Source: Burkholderia cepacia
Lineage (GTDB): Bacteria > Pseudomonadota > Gammaproteobacteria > Burkholderiales > Burkholderiaceae
Assembly (NCBI RefSeq): GCF_001718835.1
Contig: NZ_CP013443.1
Location: forward strand, 3,658,001 to 3,722,000
Length of the DNA stretch: 64,000 nucleotides
Reading direction: 5' to 3'
Part shown: positions 16,332 through 24,725 of the stretch, in pieces
Position numbering within the stretch: the stretch's first letter is position 1
Layout: each line of letters opens with the position of its first letter
Program-made: the position numbers and the translations under genes
The notes under the pieces: model-generated
Seen by the model: the letters and a program-made list of their open reading frames with translations, nothing else
Databases searched by the model: none
What the model was told of the DNA's origin: nothing

Positions 16332-17477
16332 ATGGAATCGATCGGCATCGTCGCTCCACAGACCATGCATTTCGCCGAACCGCTGCGCTTGCAAAGCGGC
16401 AGCGTGATCGGCAACTATCAGCTCGTCGTCGAGACGTACGGCGAGCTGAACGCCGCGCGTTCGAACGCAGTGCTCGTCTGCCACGCGCTCAACGCGTCGC
16501 ATCACGTCGCCGGCGTCTACGCGGACGATCCGCGCAGCACCGGCTGGTGGGACAACATGGTCGGGCCCGGCAAGCCGCTCGACACCAACCGCTTCTTCGT
16601 GATCGGCGTGAACAACCTCGGCTCGTGCTTCGGCTCGACCGGCCCGATGAGCATCGACCCGTCGACCGGCAAGCCCTATGGCGCGAGCTTTCCGGTCGTC
16701 ACCGTCGAGGACTGGGTGCACGCACAGGCGCGCGTCGCCGACGCGTTCGGTATCGAGCGCTTCGCCGCGGTGATGGGCGGCAGCCTCGGCGGCATGCAGG
16801 CGCTCGCGTGGAGCCTGATGTATCCGGAGCGCGTCGCGCACTGCATCGACATCGCGTCGACGCCGAAGCTGTCCGCGCAGAACATCGCATTCAACGAGGT
16901 CGCGCGCTCGGCGATCCTGTCCGATCCCGACTTCCACGGCGGCGACTACTACGCGCACGGCGTGAAACCGAAGCGCGGCCTGCGCGTCGCGCGGATGATC
17001 GGCCACATCACGTACCTGTCCGACGACGACATGGCCGAGAAATTCGGCCGCGCGCTGCGCCGCGCGGACGGCGCGCTCGACGCGTACAATTTCAGCTTCG
17101 ACGTCGAGTTCGAAGTCGAGTCGTACCTGCGCTACCAGGGCGACAAGTTCGCCGACTACTTCGACGCGAACACCTACCTGCTGATCACGCGCGCGCTCGA
17201 CTACTTCGATCCGGCCAAGGCGTTCGACGGCAACCTGACGGCCGCGCTCGCGCATACGCAGGCGAAATACCTGATCGCGAGCTTCTCGACCGACTGGCGC
17301 TTCGCACCGGCACGCTCGCGCGAGATCGTGAAGGCGCTGCTCGACAACAAGCGCACGGTCAGCTACGCGGAAATCGACGCGCCGCACGGCCACGACGCGT
17401 TCCTGCTCGACGACGCGCGCTATCACAACCTGCTCCGCGCGTATTACGAACGAATCGCCATCGAGGTGGGTGTATGA
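16332..17477 (+). CDS. metX: Homoserine O-acyltransferase MetX
   Basis: 381 aa alpha/beta-hydrolase-fold enzyme that acylates homoserine in methionine synthesis. The oxyanion and nucleophile regions are visible: LVCHALNASHHVAG near the start, the elbow VMGGSLGGMQALAW carrying the catalytic Ser, and a C-terminal DAPHGHDAFLLDD with the catalytic His. I start at the ATG at 16332 (MESIGIVAPQ); the frame is open further upstream but that would run through the riboswitch. Its stop overlaps metW by ATGA. Acetyl versus succinyl donor cannot be decided from sequence by eye. Confidence 0.95.
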   Translation: MESIGIVAPQTMHFAEPLRLQSGSVIGNYQLVVETYGELNAARSNAVLVCHALNASHHVAGVYADDPRSTGWWDNMVGPGKPLDTNRFFVIGVNNLGSCFGSTGPMSIDPSTGKPYGASFPVVTVEDWVHAQARVADAFGIERFAAVMGGSLGGMQALAWSLMYPERVAHCIDIASTPKLSAQNIAFNEVARSAILSDPDFHGGDYYAHGVKPKRGLRVARMIGHITYLSDDDMAEKFGRALRRADGALDAYNFSFDVEFEVESYLRYQGDKFADYFDANTYLLITRALDYFDPAKAFDGNLTAALAHTQAKYLIASFSTDWRFAPARSREIVKALLDNKRTVSYAEIDAPHGHDAFLLDDARYHNLLRAYYERIAIEVGV

Positions 17478-18082
17478 ACCAGCAAGCGCTGAATTCCCTG
17501 TCCGCGCGCGCGGATTTCCGCACGATCGCCCGCTGGGTCGAGCCGCGCTCGACCGTGCTCGACCTCGGCTGCGGCGACGGCTCGCTGCTCGCACTGCTGA
17601 TGGAAGAACTGGACGTCACCGGTTACGGCATCGAACTGAACGACGCGGGCGTGCTCGCGAGCGCGAAGAACGGCATCAACGTGATCCAGCAGAATCTCGA
17701 GGACGGCCTGCGGCTGTTCGAAGACCACAGCTTCGACATCGCGATCCTGTCGCAAACCTTGCAGACGATCCACCAGACGGCCGCGATCCTGCGCGAAACG
17801 GTGCGCGTCGGCCGCGAGTGCATCGTGTCGTTCCCGAACTTCGGCTACTGGTCGCACCGGCTGTCGGTGCTGCACGGCCGGATGCCCGTGTCGAAATCGC
17901 TGCCCTACCAGTGGCACAACACGCCGAACGTGCGGGTGCTGACGATCAAGGATTTCGAGGCTCTCGCGCCCGAAGTCGGCGTCACGATCCTCGACCGCGT
18001 CGTGCTGCACGAAGGCCAGCCGATTCGATGGGGAGCGAACTGGCGTGGTAGTCTTGCTGTCTACCGCGTCAAGCGCAGCTGA
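17474..18082 (+). CDS. metW: Methionine biosynthesis protein MetW (methyltransferase fold)
   Basis: 202 aa. SAM-binding-type motif I LDLGCGDGSLLALL, then the typical MetW segments SQTLQTIHQTAAILRE and SFPNFGYWSHRL. MetW is routinely found translationally coupled to metX, as here (4-bp overlap), and is needed with it for homoserine acylation in several proteobacteria. Confidence 0.95.
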   Translation: MNQQALNSLSARADFRTIARWVEPRSTVLDLGCGDGSLLALLMEELDVTGYGIELNDAGVLASAKNGINVIQQNLEDGLRLFEDHSFDIAILSQTLQTIHQTAAILRETVRVGRECIVSFPNFGYWSHRLSVLHGRMPVSKSLPYQWHNTPNVRVLTIKDFEALAPEVGVTILDRVVLHEGQPIRWGANWRGSLAVYRVKRS

Positions 18083-18199
18083 GCCGGAGCGCCGTTGACA
18101 GGCGGCACGGCCGGTCAAGGCACGGCCGTCAGGCCGCGCCGCGCGGGCCGCTCCCGCGCGCTGCCGCCGCAATCCGCCAACGCTACCCAGTTTCCGTCC

Positions 18200-19621
18200 A
18201 TGTCGAAATCGCCACACGAGGCGCCCGCACTCACCGCTCACGAGGATCACCCTGGCTGGCGAGCCTATCTGAACACGCACATGCTGATCTGCGTGTTCCT
18301 GGGCTTCACGTCGGGCCTGCCCCTGTTCACGCTGGTCTACCTCGTGCAGGCATGGCTGCGCTCGGAAGGCGTGAACCTGAAGGAAATCGGCCTGTTCGCG
18401 CTGATCCAGTTCCCGTATACGTGGAAGTTCCTGTGGGCGCCGCTGATGGACCGCTACATCCCGCGCCTGCCCGGCTGGCGGCCGGGCCGCCGGCGCGGCT
18501 GGATGCTGCTCACGCAGGTGCTGGTCGCGGGCGCGATCGCCGCGCTCGGCTTCGTGTCGCCGCGCGACTCGATCTGGACAGTCGCCGCGCTCACCACGCT
18601 CGTCGCGTTCTTCGGCGCGAGTTCCGACATCGTGATCGACGCCTACCGCCGCGAGCTGCTGCGCGACACCGAGCAGGGCCTCGGCAACGCGGTGCACGTG
18701 AACGCGTACAAGCTCGCCGCGCTGATCCCCGGTTCGCTCGCGCTGATCCTGTCCGACCACATGCCGTGGGACGCCGTGTTCGCGCTCACCGGCGCGTTCA
18801 TGCTGCCGGGCATCCTGATGACGCTGCTGGTGCGCGAACCCGAGGTGGTCGGCGCGCCGCCGCGCAACCTGCGCGACGCGATCGTGCTGCCGTTCCGCGA
18901 ATTCATCCAGCGCGACGGCTGGGCCGGCGCGCTGCTCGTCATCGCGTTCATCTTCCTGTTCAAGATCGGCGACACGATGGCCACCACGCTGTCGACGTCG
19001 TTCTTCCTCGACATCGGCTTCTCGCGCACCGAGATCGGCATCGTCGCGAAAACCACCGCGCTCGTCGCGAGCGTCGCCGGCGGCATCATCGGCGGCATCT
19101 GGCTCGTGAAGATCGGCATCGGCCGCGGGCTGTGGGTCTTCGGCGCGCTGCAGATGGTGTCGACGCTCGGCTTCGCGTGGCTTGCCCAGGTCGGCCCCGG
19201 CTCGCCGGTGCTCGCGGTGCTCTACGACTTCACGGTCGCGGCCAGCCATGCGCTCGCGTCGTTCCTGTCGATCTTCGGCTTCGAGGTCACGCCGCATCTG
19301 AGCCCGATGACCGTCGCGCTCGCGCTCGTCTACGGCTTCGAAACCTTCACGACCGGCCTGACGATGGCCGCGTTCGTCGCGTACATCGCGAGCACGACCG
19401 ACCCGCGCTATACGGCCACGCAGTTCGCGCTGTTCACGAGCCTCGCGTCGGTGCCGCGCACGCTCGCGTCGGCCGCGAGCGGCTTCATCGTCGCGAAGAT
19501 CGGCTGGTTCGACTACTTCATCGTGTGCACCGCGCTCGCGATTCCCGGCATGCTGCTGCTGTTCAGGATCGCACCGTGGAACGGCGCCGCACGCAACGGC
19601 GAGGCCAGCCGTGCGCAGTGA
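18200..19621 (+). CDS. ampG: AmpG-family muropeptide permease (MFS)
   Basis: 473 aa with about twelve or more hydrophobic spans. N-terminal LICVFLGFTSGLPLFTLVYL and the LLWAPL-like segment FLWAPLMDRY are hallmarks of AmpG, the importer of anhydromuropeptides for cell-wall recycling and beta-lactamase signalling. Start chosen at the ATG at 18200 (MSKSPHEAPAL), because the upstream open frame lacks support. Its end overlaps the next gene's GTG start by 11 bp. Confidence 0.9.
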   Translation: MSKSPHEAPALTAHEDHPGWRAYLNTHMLICVFLGFTSGLPLFTLVYLVQAWLRSEGVNLKEIGLFALIQFPYTWKFLWAPLMDRYIPRLPGWRPGRRRGWMLLTQVLVAGAIAALGFVSPRDSIWTVAALTTLVAFFGASSDIVIDAYRRELLRDTEQGLGNAVHVNAYKLAALIPGSLALILSDHMPWDAVFALTGAFMLPGILMTLLVREPEVVGAPPRNLRDAIVLPFREFIQRDGWAGALLVIAFIFLFKIGDTMATTLSTSFFLDIGFSRTEIGIVAKTTALVASVAGGIIGGIWLVKIGIGRGLWVFGALQMVSTLGFAWLAQVGPGSPVLAVLYDFTVAASHALASFLSIFGFEVTPHLSPMTVALALVYGFETFTTGLTMAAFVAYIASTTDPRYTATQFALFTSLASVPRTLASAASGFIVAKIGWFDYFIVCTALAIPGMLLLFRIAPWNGAARNGEASRAQ

Positions 19622-20654
19622 CCGCCTGCACCGCCTCGCGCACCTGGCCGCCTCGCTGAGCGTCGGCATCGCGGCGCTCGGCCCGCACGTCGCGCACGCA
19701 GGCGACACCGGTTCCGCGGCGGCGCCCGGCTCGGCGCCGTCGGCCACGCCCGCGCCGTCGGCCAACCCGTCCGCGACCGCCGAGCCCGCGCAGCCGACCG
19801 GCGCCGCCGCGTCGACGAAGGCTTATACGCCGACACCGCAGCAGGTCCGCTACGGCAATGCGATCGCGTTCCGCACGCTGATCCCGTCGCCGCTGCTCGA
19901 GCAGCTCACCGCGAACGAATACGCGCAGATCGTGCAGGCGGCCGCCGACAGCAACCGCCTGCTGCCCGCGAACCAGCCGCGCGTGAAACGCCTGCGCGCG
20001 ATCGTCGCGAAGCTCGCGCCGTATTCGGTGAAGTGGAACGATCGCGTGAAGAACTGGGCGTGGGACGTGAACGTGATCCGCTCGCGCGACATCCGCCTGA
20101 CCTGCCTGCCGGGCGGCAAGGTGCTCGTATATGGCGGCATGCTCGACCGCGTCCGCCTGAATGACGACGAGTTCGGCGTACTGCTCGCGCACGGCATCGC
20201 ACACGCGCTGCGCGAACATGCACGCAGCAACTTCAGCGCGGCATCGCAAACTTCGCTGCGCGCCGCCGCGCTGCCGCCGCTGTTCGGCGTCGGCGATCCG
20301 CTGCCCCAGGCGCTGAACCTCGGCGAGCGCCTGCAGTCGCTCCACTACGACCCGACCGACGAGACCGAGGCCGACGTGATCGGCGGCGACATCGCCGCCC
20401 GCGCGGGCTTCGATCCGCGCGCGGCGATCACGCTGTGGGACAAGCTCGCGGTCGCGACGCGCGCGAACAAGGCAACGGGCTTCATCTACACGCACCCGTA
20501 CAGCACCGCGCGGCGCCAGGATCTGCTGAACCGGCTGCCGGACCTGATGCCGCTGTACGCGAAGGCGGTCGGCAAGCACGTCGATACGCTGCCCGACTAC
20601 GCGGGCATCAGCGCGCAGCGGCGCAAGGTCGTGCGGCGCGGCGCCACCGGGTGA
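19611..20654 (+). CDS. Exported M48-like peptidase with altered active site (HGIAH)
   Basis: 347 aa from a GTG with GAGG upstream. A signal peptide ends at HVAHA, followed by an Ala/Pro/Thr-rich linker (~35-75). The M48 fold region has LLAHGIAHALREH at 191-203, where the family's HExxH is replaced by His194-Gly195-Ile-Ala-His198, and the third zinc ligand region DETEADVIGGDIA, then HPYSTARRQDLL typical of BepA/LoiP-type proteins. The glutamate that activates water is missing, so the protein may bind zinc but is unlikely to cleave peptides; it could serve as a periplasmic chaperone. Overlaps ampG by 11 bp. Confidence 0.85.
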   Translation: MRSDRLHRLAHLAASLSVGIAALGPHVAHAGDTGSAAAPGSAPSATPAPSANPSATAEPAQPTGAAASTKAYTPTPQQVRYGNAIAFRTLIPSPLLEQLTANEYAQIVQAAADSNRLLPANQPRVKRLRAIVAKLAPYSVKWNDRVKNWAWDVNVIRSRDIRLTCLPGGKVLVYGGMLDRVRLNDDEFGVLLAHGIAHALREHARSNFSAASQTSLRAAALPPLFGVGDPLPQALNLGERLQSLHYDPTDETEADVIGGDIAARAGFDPRAAITLWDKLAVATRANKATGFIYTHPYSTARRQDLLNRLPDLMPLYAKAVGKHVDTLPDYAGISAQRRKVVRRGATG

Positions 20655-20663
20655 CGCCGGACG

Positions 20664-21608
20664 CTACGCGTCCGTATCGGCCACCGCCGGGCGAACCCCG
20701 AGTTCGCGCATCCAGCGCACTTCGTCACCGGGGCTGCGGCCGAACAGCCGCTTGAACTCGCGGCTGAACTGCGACGCGCTCGCGTAGCCGACGCGCGCGG
20801 CCGCCGCACCGGCACCGACGCCGTCCTGCACCATCATCAGCCGCGCCTGGTGCAGGCGCGCGGCCTTCACGTACTGCATCGGCGACGTCGCCGTCACGTG
20901 CTTGAACTGCGCGTGGAACACCGCGAGGCTCATCCCGGCCTCGCGCGCCAGAGTCTCGACATCGAGATCGGTCTTCAGCTCCGCATGGATGCGCCGCAAC
21001 GCCTTCGCGATGCGGCCGAAGTGATGCTGCTGCACGAGCGCCGCGCGGATCGCGTCGCCCTGCGCGCCCGTCAGCACGCGATACGCGATCTCGCGCATGA
21101 TCGCGGGGCCCAGCACGCGCGTGTCGTGCGGCGAAGCCAGCGCTTCGAGCAGCCGCACCACCGCGTCGGCCAGCGTCGCGTCGAGCGGCGTCGAGTAGAC
21201 GCCAAGCGGCTCGCTCGCGGCCGCGCCGAGCGTTTCGTCGAGCAGGATCGCGAGTTCGGCGATCACCGCGAGATCGACGCGGATCGAGATCGCGAGAAAC
21301 GGCTCGTCCGCGCTCGCGAAGGTCTCGCATTCGAACGGCAGCGGCACCGACAGCACCAGGTACTGCTGCGCGTCGTACACGAACGAGCGTTCACCGAGAT
21401 AACCGAGCTTGCGCCCCTGGCACACGACGACGATGCTCGGCTCGTACAGCACTGGCATGCGCGGCGCGGGACGGCTCACGCGGATGAAGCGCACGCCTTC
21501 CATATCCGCATGCGTAAAGCCCTCGTTCGGCGCGAGGCGCGTGTGCAGCTCGACCATGCGGCGCTGCACACGCTCGCCCGTGTCGGCGAAAAGGGGCTCG
21601 AAGCTCAT
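20664..21608 (-). CDS. AraC-family transcriptional regulator (AraC_N type)
   Basis: 314 aa from the ATG at 21608. The N-terminal sensor domain (VVVCQGRKLGYLGERSFVYDAQQYLVLSVPLPFECE) is of the AraC_N kind found in YqhC-like regulators. The C-terminal ~100 residues hold two helix-turn-helix motifs (LDVETLAREAGMSLAVFHAQFK and ARVGYASASQFSREFKRLFGRSPG). It is divergent from the alcohol dehydrogenase at 21825, which it probably controls. The frame extends far upstream but only this part is a family match. Confidence 0.9.
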   Translation of the reverse strand: MSFEPLFADTGERVQRRMVELHTRLAPNEGFTHADMEGVRFIRVSRPAPRMPVLYEPSIVVVCQGRKLGYLGERSFVYDAQQYLVLSVPLPFECETFASADEPFLAISIRVDLAVIAELAILLDETLGAAASEPLGVYSTPLDATLADAVVRLLEALASPHDTRVLGPAIMREIAYRVLTGAQGDAIRAALVQQHHFGRIAKALRRIHAELKTDLDVETLAREAGMSLAVFHAQFKHVTATSPMQYVKAARLHQARLMMVQDGVGAGAAAARVGYASASQFSREFKRLFGRSPGDEVRWMRELGVRPAVADTDA

Positions 21609-21824
21609 CGACACAATCCTGGACGGCAAGAGAAACAGGCTTGCAATGTAGCACTTTGGCGCTTTTTTAGCGGGGTGTTGGCCGCACTTCGAGAGAAATA
21701 GGCAAATCTTCCAGACCTTCGTGTATTTCATCGCGGCGCCGCGCTCCTTACGATGACGTCCTGCCTCGCCGCGCCGCCACATGGCGCGACGGCAGTGACT
21801 TTTGCCGAACAAGGAGCCCATCGC
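21609..21824. promoter_or_regulatory. Shared promoter region of the AraC regulator and alcohol dehydrogenase
   Basis: 216 bp between the two divergent starts, with an AT-richer centre (~21640-21730). It should contain both promoters and the regulator's binding sites. The dehydrogenase ribosome site AAGGAG lies just before its ATG. Confidence 0.5.
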
Positions 21825-22877
21825 ATGAGCACTACCTATGCCTACGCGGCGACCGATTCCCAGTCGCCGCTCGCCCCGTTCGAATTCCAGCGTCGCGCGC
21901 TGCGCGACCTCGACGTCCAGATCGACGTCCTCTATTGCGGCGTCTGCCACTCGGACCTGCACCAGGCGCGCAACGAATGGCGCAACACGATCTACCCGGT
22001 CGTGCCGGGCCATGAAATCGTCGGCCGCGTGACCGCGACCGGCCCGCAGGTCACGCGCTTCAAGGTCGGCGAGCTGGTCGGCGTCGGCTGTCTCGTCGAT
22101 TCGTGCCGCACCTGCCCGAGCTGCGCCGACGGCCTCGAGCAATATTGCGAGAACGGCTTCGTCGGCACCTACAACGGCCAGGATCGCGTGACGGGCGACG
22201 TCACGTACGGCGGCTACTCGACGCAGCTCGTCGTCGACGAGGCGTTCGTGCTGCGCGTGCCCGAGACGCTCGACCCGGCCGGCGCCGCGCCGCTGCTGTG
22301 CGCGGGGATCACGACCTACTCGCCGCTGCGGCAGTGGAACGTCGGCCCCGGCAAGAAGGTCGGCATCGTCGGGCTCGGCGGCCTCGGCCACATGGGCGTG
22401 AAGCTGGCGCGCGCGATGGGCGCGCACGTCGTGCTGTTCACCACGTCGCCGTCGAAGATCGAGGACGGCAAGCGCGTCGGCGCGCACGAAGTCGTGATCT
22501 CGAAGGACGACGCGCAGATGAACGCGCACCTGAACAGCTTCGACTTCATCCTGAACACCGTCGCCGCGCAGCACGACCTGAACCCGTTCCTGCACCTGCT
22601 GAAGCGCGACGGCACGATGACGCTCGTCGGCGCGCCGGAGCACGACCATCCGTCGCCGCAGGTGTTCAACCTGATCTTCAAGCGCCGCCGCCTCGCGGGC
22701 TCGCTGATCGGCGGAATCGCGGAAACGCAGGAAATGCTCGACTTCTGCGCGGAGCACGGGATCACGTCGGATATCGAGACGATTCCGATGCAGCAGATCA
22801 ACGCCGCTTACGAGCGGATGCTGAAGAGCGACGTGAAGTACCGGTTCGTGATCGACATGGCGTCGATGAAGGCGTAA
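21825..22877 (+). CDS. Zinc-dependent NAD(P) alcohol dehydrogenase (YahK/CAD-like)
   Basis: 350 aa medium-chain dehydrogenase. Catalytic zinc ligands lie in CGVCHSDLH and GHEIVG, the structural zinc in the four-Cys stretch CRTCPSCADGLEQYC, and the nucleotide fold in VGIVGLGGLGHMGVKLARAMGA. The pattern fits aldehyde reductases such as E. coli YahK. Start at 21825 is set by the AAGGAG site. Together with the divergent AraC_N regulator it resembles an aldehyde-response pair; the substrate is not determined. Confidence 0.9.
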   Translation: MSTTYAYAATDSQSPLAPFEFQRRALRDLDVQIDVLYCGVCHSDLHQARNEWRNTIYPVVPGHEIVGRVTATGPQVTRFKVGELVGVGCLVDSCRTCPSCADGLEQYCENGFVGTYNGQDRVTGDVTYGGYSTQLVVDEAFVLRVPETLDPAGAAPLLCAGITTYSPLRQWNVGPGKKVGIVGLGGLGHMGVKLARAMGAHVVLFTTSPSKIEDGKRVGAHEVVISKDDAQMNAHLNSFDFILNTVAAQHDLNPFLHLLKRDGTMTLVGAPEHDHPSPQVFNLIFKRRRLAGSLIGGIAETQEMLDFCAEHGITSDIETIPMQQINAAYERMLKSDVKYRFVIDMASMKA

Positions 22878-22893
22878 GCAGCAAGCGGCAAAC

Positions 22894-22922
22894 AAAACGG
22901 GCTGCATTTCGCAGCCCGTTTT
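22894..22922. terminator. Bidirectional intrinsic terminator
   Basis: AAAACGGGCTGC (22894-22905) and GCAGCCCGTTTT (22911-22922) form a 12-bp stem with a 5-base loop. It lies between the convergent dehydrogenase and xthA genes and ends both transcripts. Confidence 0.9.
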
Positions 22923-22954
22923 GCATCCGACGCCCGCGCCACGCGCGGCGCGCA

Positions 22955-23728
22955 TCACTTCTTGTAGTCGTAGTCCACCGTCAGCGGCGCGTGGTCGCTG
23001 AACTTGATGTCCTTGAAGATCGACGTGCTTTTCGCGGTGCCGGCCACACCCGGCGTCGCGATCTGGTAATCGATCCGCCACCCGACGTTCTTCGCATACG
23101 CCTGGCCGCGGTTGCTCCACCACGTGTACTGCTCGGCGCGCGGGTCGAGCGTGCGGAACACGTCGACGTAGCCGACATCGTCGAACAGCTTCGTGAGCCA
23201 CTCGCGCTCTTCCGGCAGGCAGCCCGAGTTCTTCTGGTTGCTCTTCCAGTTCTTGATGTCGATTTCCTTGTGGACGATGTTCACGTCGCCGCACAGGATC
23301 ACCTCGCGCTTCTTCTTGAGCTCGGCGAGGTGCGGCATGAACTCGTCCATGAAGCGGTACTTCGCCTGCTGGCGTTCTTCGCCGCTCGAGCCGGACGGCA
23401 CGTACACCGACACGACCGACAGCTTGCCGTAGCGCGCCTCGACATAGCGACCCTCGGCATCGAATTCGCTGCTGCCGAAGCCGATGATCACGTCGTCGGG
23501 CTCGCGGCGGCTGTATACGCCCGCGCCGCTGTAGCCCTTCTTCTCGGCGTGGTGGAAATAACTCTTGAAGCCATGCGGCTCGACGAATTCGGCCGGCAGG
23601 TCGTCGGCCGAGACCTTGATTTCCTGCACGCACACGCAATCGGCGTTCTGTTCGCCGAGCCACTCGAAGAAGCCCTTCTTCGCGGCGGAGCGGATGCCGT
23701 TCAGGTTGGCGGTAATCACTCGCATCAT
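22955..23728 (-). CDS. xthA: Exodeoxyribonuclease III (AP endonuclease)
   Basis: 257 aa Xth family protein for base-excision repair. Visible motifs are MRVITANLNGIRSA, CVCVQEIK (catalytic Glu), GDVNIVHKEIDIKNWKSN and the C-terminal SDHAPLTVDYDY with the catalytic Asp-His. It stands alone between two terminator regions. Confidence 0.95.
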   Translation of the reverse strand: MMRVITANLNGIRSAAKKGFFEWLGEQNADCVCVQEIKVSADDLPAEFVEPHGFKSYFHHAEKKGYSGAGVYSRREPDDVIIGFGSSEFDAEGRYVEARYGKLSVVSVYVPSGSSGEERQQAKYRFMDEFMPHLAELKKKREVILCGDVNIVHKEIDIKNWKSNQKNSGCLPEEREWLTKLFDDVGYVDVFRTLDPRAEQYTWWSNRGQAYAKNVGWRIDYQIATPGVAGTAKSTSIFKDIKFSDHAPLTVDYDYKK

Positions 23729-23768
23729 GTCGGATTCCGTTCGGTTCGATGTTTTACAGGGGGGCAGC

Positions 23769-24608
23769 TTAACGGATCTTCACGCCTTCGAGTTCGGGCT
23801 TCGGCGGCGGGAATTCCAGCTTCATGTCGGTCATCGTGCGCAGCAGCAGCTCGGCGATCATCACGTTGCGGTGCGTCTTCGAGTTCGCCGGGATCACGTA
23901 CCACGGCGCATGCTCGGCCGACGTCGCGGCAAGCGCGTCGCGGTACGCGGACTGGTACGCGTCCCAGTGCTTGCGCGCGTCGAGATCGGAGATGTCGAAC
24001 TTCCAGTGCTTGGCCGGATCGTCGATGCGCGCCTGCAGCCGCTCGCGCTGCTCGTCCTTCGAGATGTGCAGGAAGCACTTGACGATCGTCGTGCCGTTCT
24101 CGACCAGCATCGTCTCGAAATCGCGGATCTGCCGGTAGCGACGCTCGCATTCCTTCGCGTCGATCAGGTCGAGCACGCGCGGCACGAGCACGTCTTCATA
24201 GTGGCTGCGGTTGAAGATCGCGAGCTCGCCCGCGGCCGGCACCTGCGCGTGCACGCGCCACAGGAAGTCGTGTGCGGCCTCGATCGGCGTCGGCGCCTTG
24301 AACGACACGACGCGCAGGCCGAGCGGGTCGACCTCGCGGAACACCGCGCGCACGGTGCCGTCCTTGCCGCTGGTATCCATCCCCTGCAGCACGAGCAGCA
24401 CACGCTTCTTCTGCTGCGTGTGCAGGCGCTCCTGCTGCACGTCGAGCTCGGTCGACACGGCCGACAGCCGTTCGCGGTCGGCGTCCTTCGAACCGGACGA
24501 GAACGGCTTCGCGGCCGGGTCGAACGCATCGAGCTTGAATGCTGCGGCTTCCTTCTCGCGCGTGCTGTACGGCACGCGGAAATCGTCGAGCGACGGTTGT
24601 TTCGCCAT
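23769..24608 (-). CDS. ppk2: Polyphosphate kinase 2 family protein (PPK2)
   Basis: 279 aa from the ATG at 24608, preceded by GGAGG. Walker A-like LQGMDTSGKDGTVRAVF, the lid region and NRSHYEDVLVPRV are signatures of PPK2, which transfers phosphate between polyphosphate and nucleotides. Length and single domain fit the short (class I/III) enzymes; preference for AMP, ADP or GDP cannot be told here. The frame upstream of 24608 has no ribosome site. Confidence 0.88.
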   Translation of the reverse strand: MAKQPSLDDFRVPYSTREKEAAAFKLDAFDPAAKPFSSGSKDADRERLSAVSTELDVQQERLHTQQKKRVLLVLQGMDTSGKDGTVRAVFREVDPLGLRVVSFKAPTPIEAAHDFLWRVHAQVPAAGELAIFNRSHYEDVLVPRVLDLIDAKECERRYRQIRDFETMLVENGTTIVKCFLHISKDEQRERLQARIDDPAKHWKFDISDLDARKHWDAYQSAYRDALAATSAEHAPWYVIPANSKTHRNVMIAELLLRTMTDMKLEFPPPKPELEGVKIR

Positions 24609-24660
24609 TCGTTCCTCCGTTGGACGCTGTGGTGCATACGATAACGCACCCGTCAACGAA

Positions 24661-24694
24661 ACGGGCCGCGCCGAACTGGTTCGGGGCGGCCCGT
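24661..24694. terminator. Hairpin between ppk2 and gatB
   Basis: ACGGGCCGC (24661-24669) and GCGGCCCGT (24686-24694) can pair over 9 bp with a 16-base loop. It follows gatB on the minus strand and precedes ppk2. Terminator function is likely but there is no strong T-run. Confidence 0.4.
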
Positions 24695-24725
24695 CGTCAA
24701 GCGCGGTTCAGGCGCGCGCGCATGC

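Noticed and set aside
20664..23663. 999-aa minus-strand open frame containing the AraC gene
   Set aside because: Only the last 314 residues are family-like; the rest is antisense to the dehydrogenase and xthA, a normal effect of high-GC codon bias.
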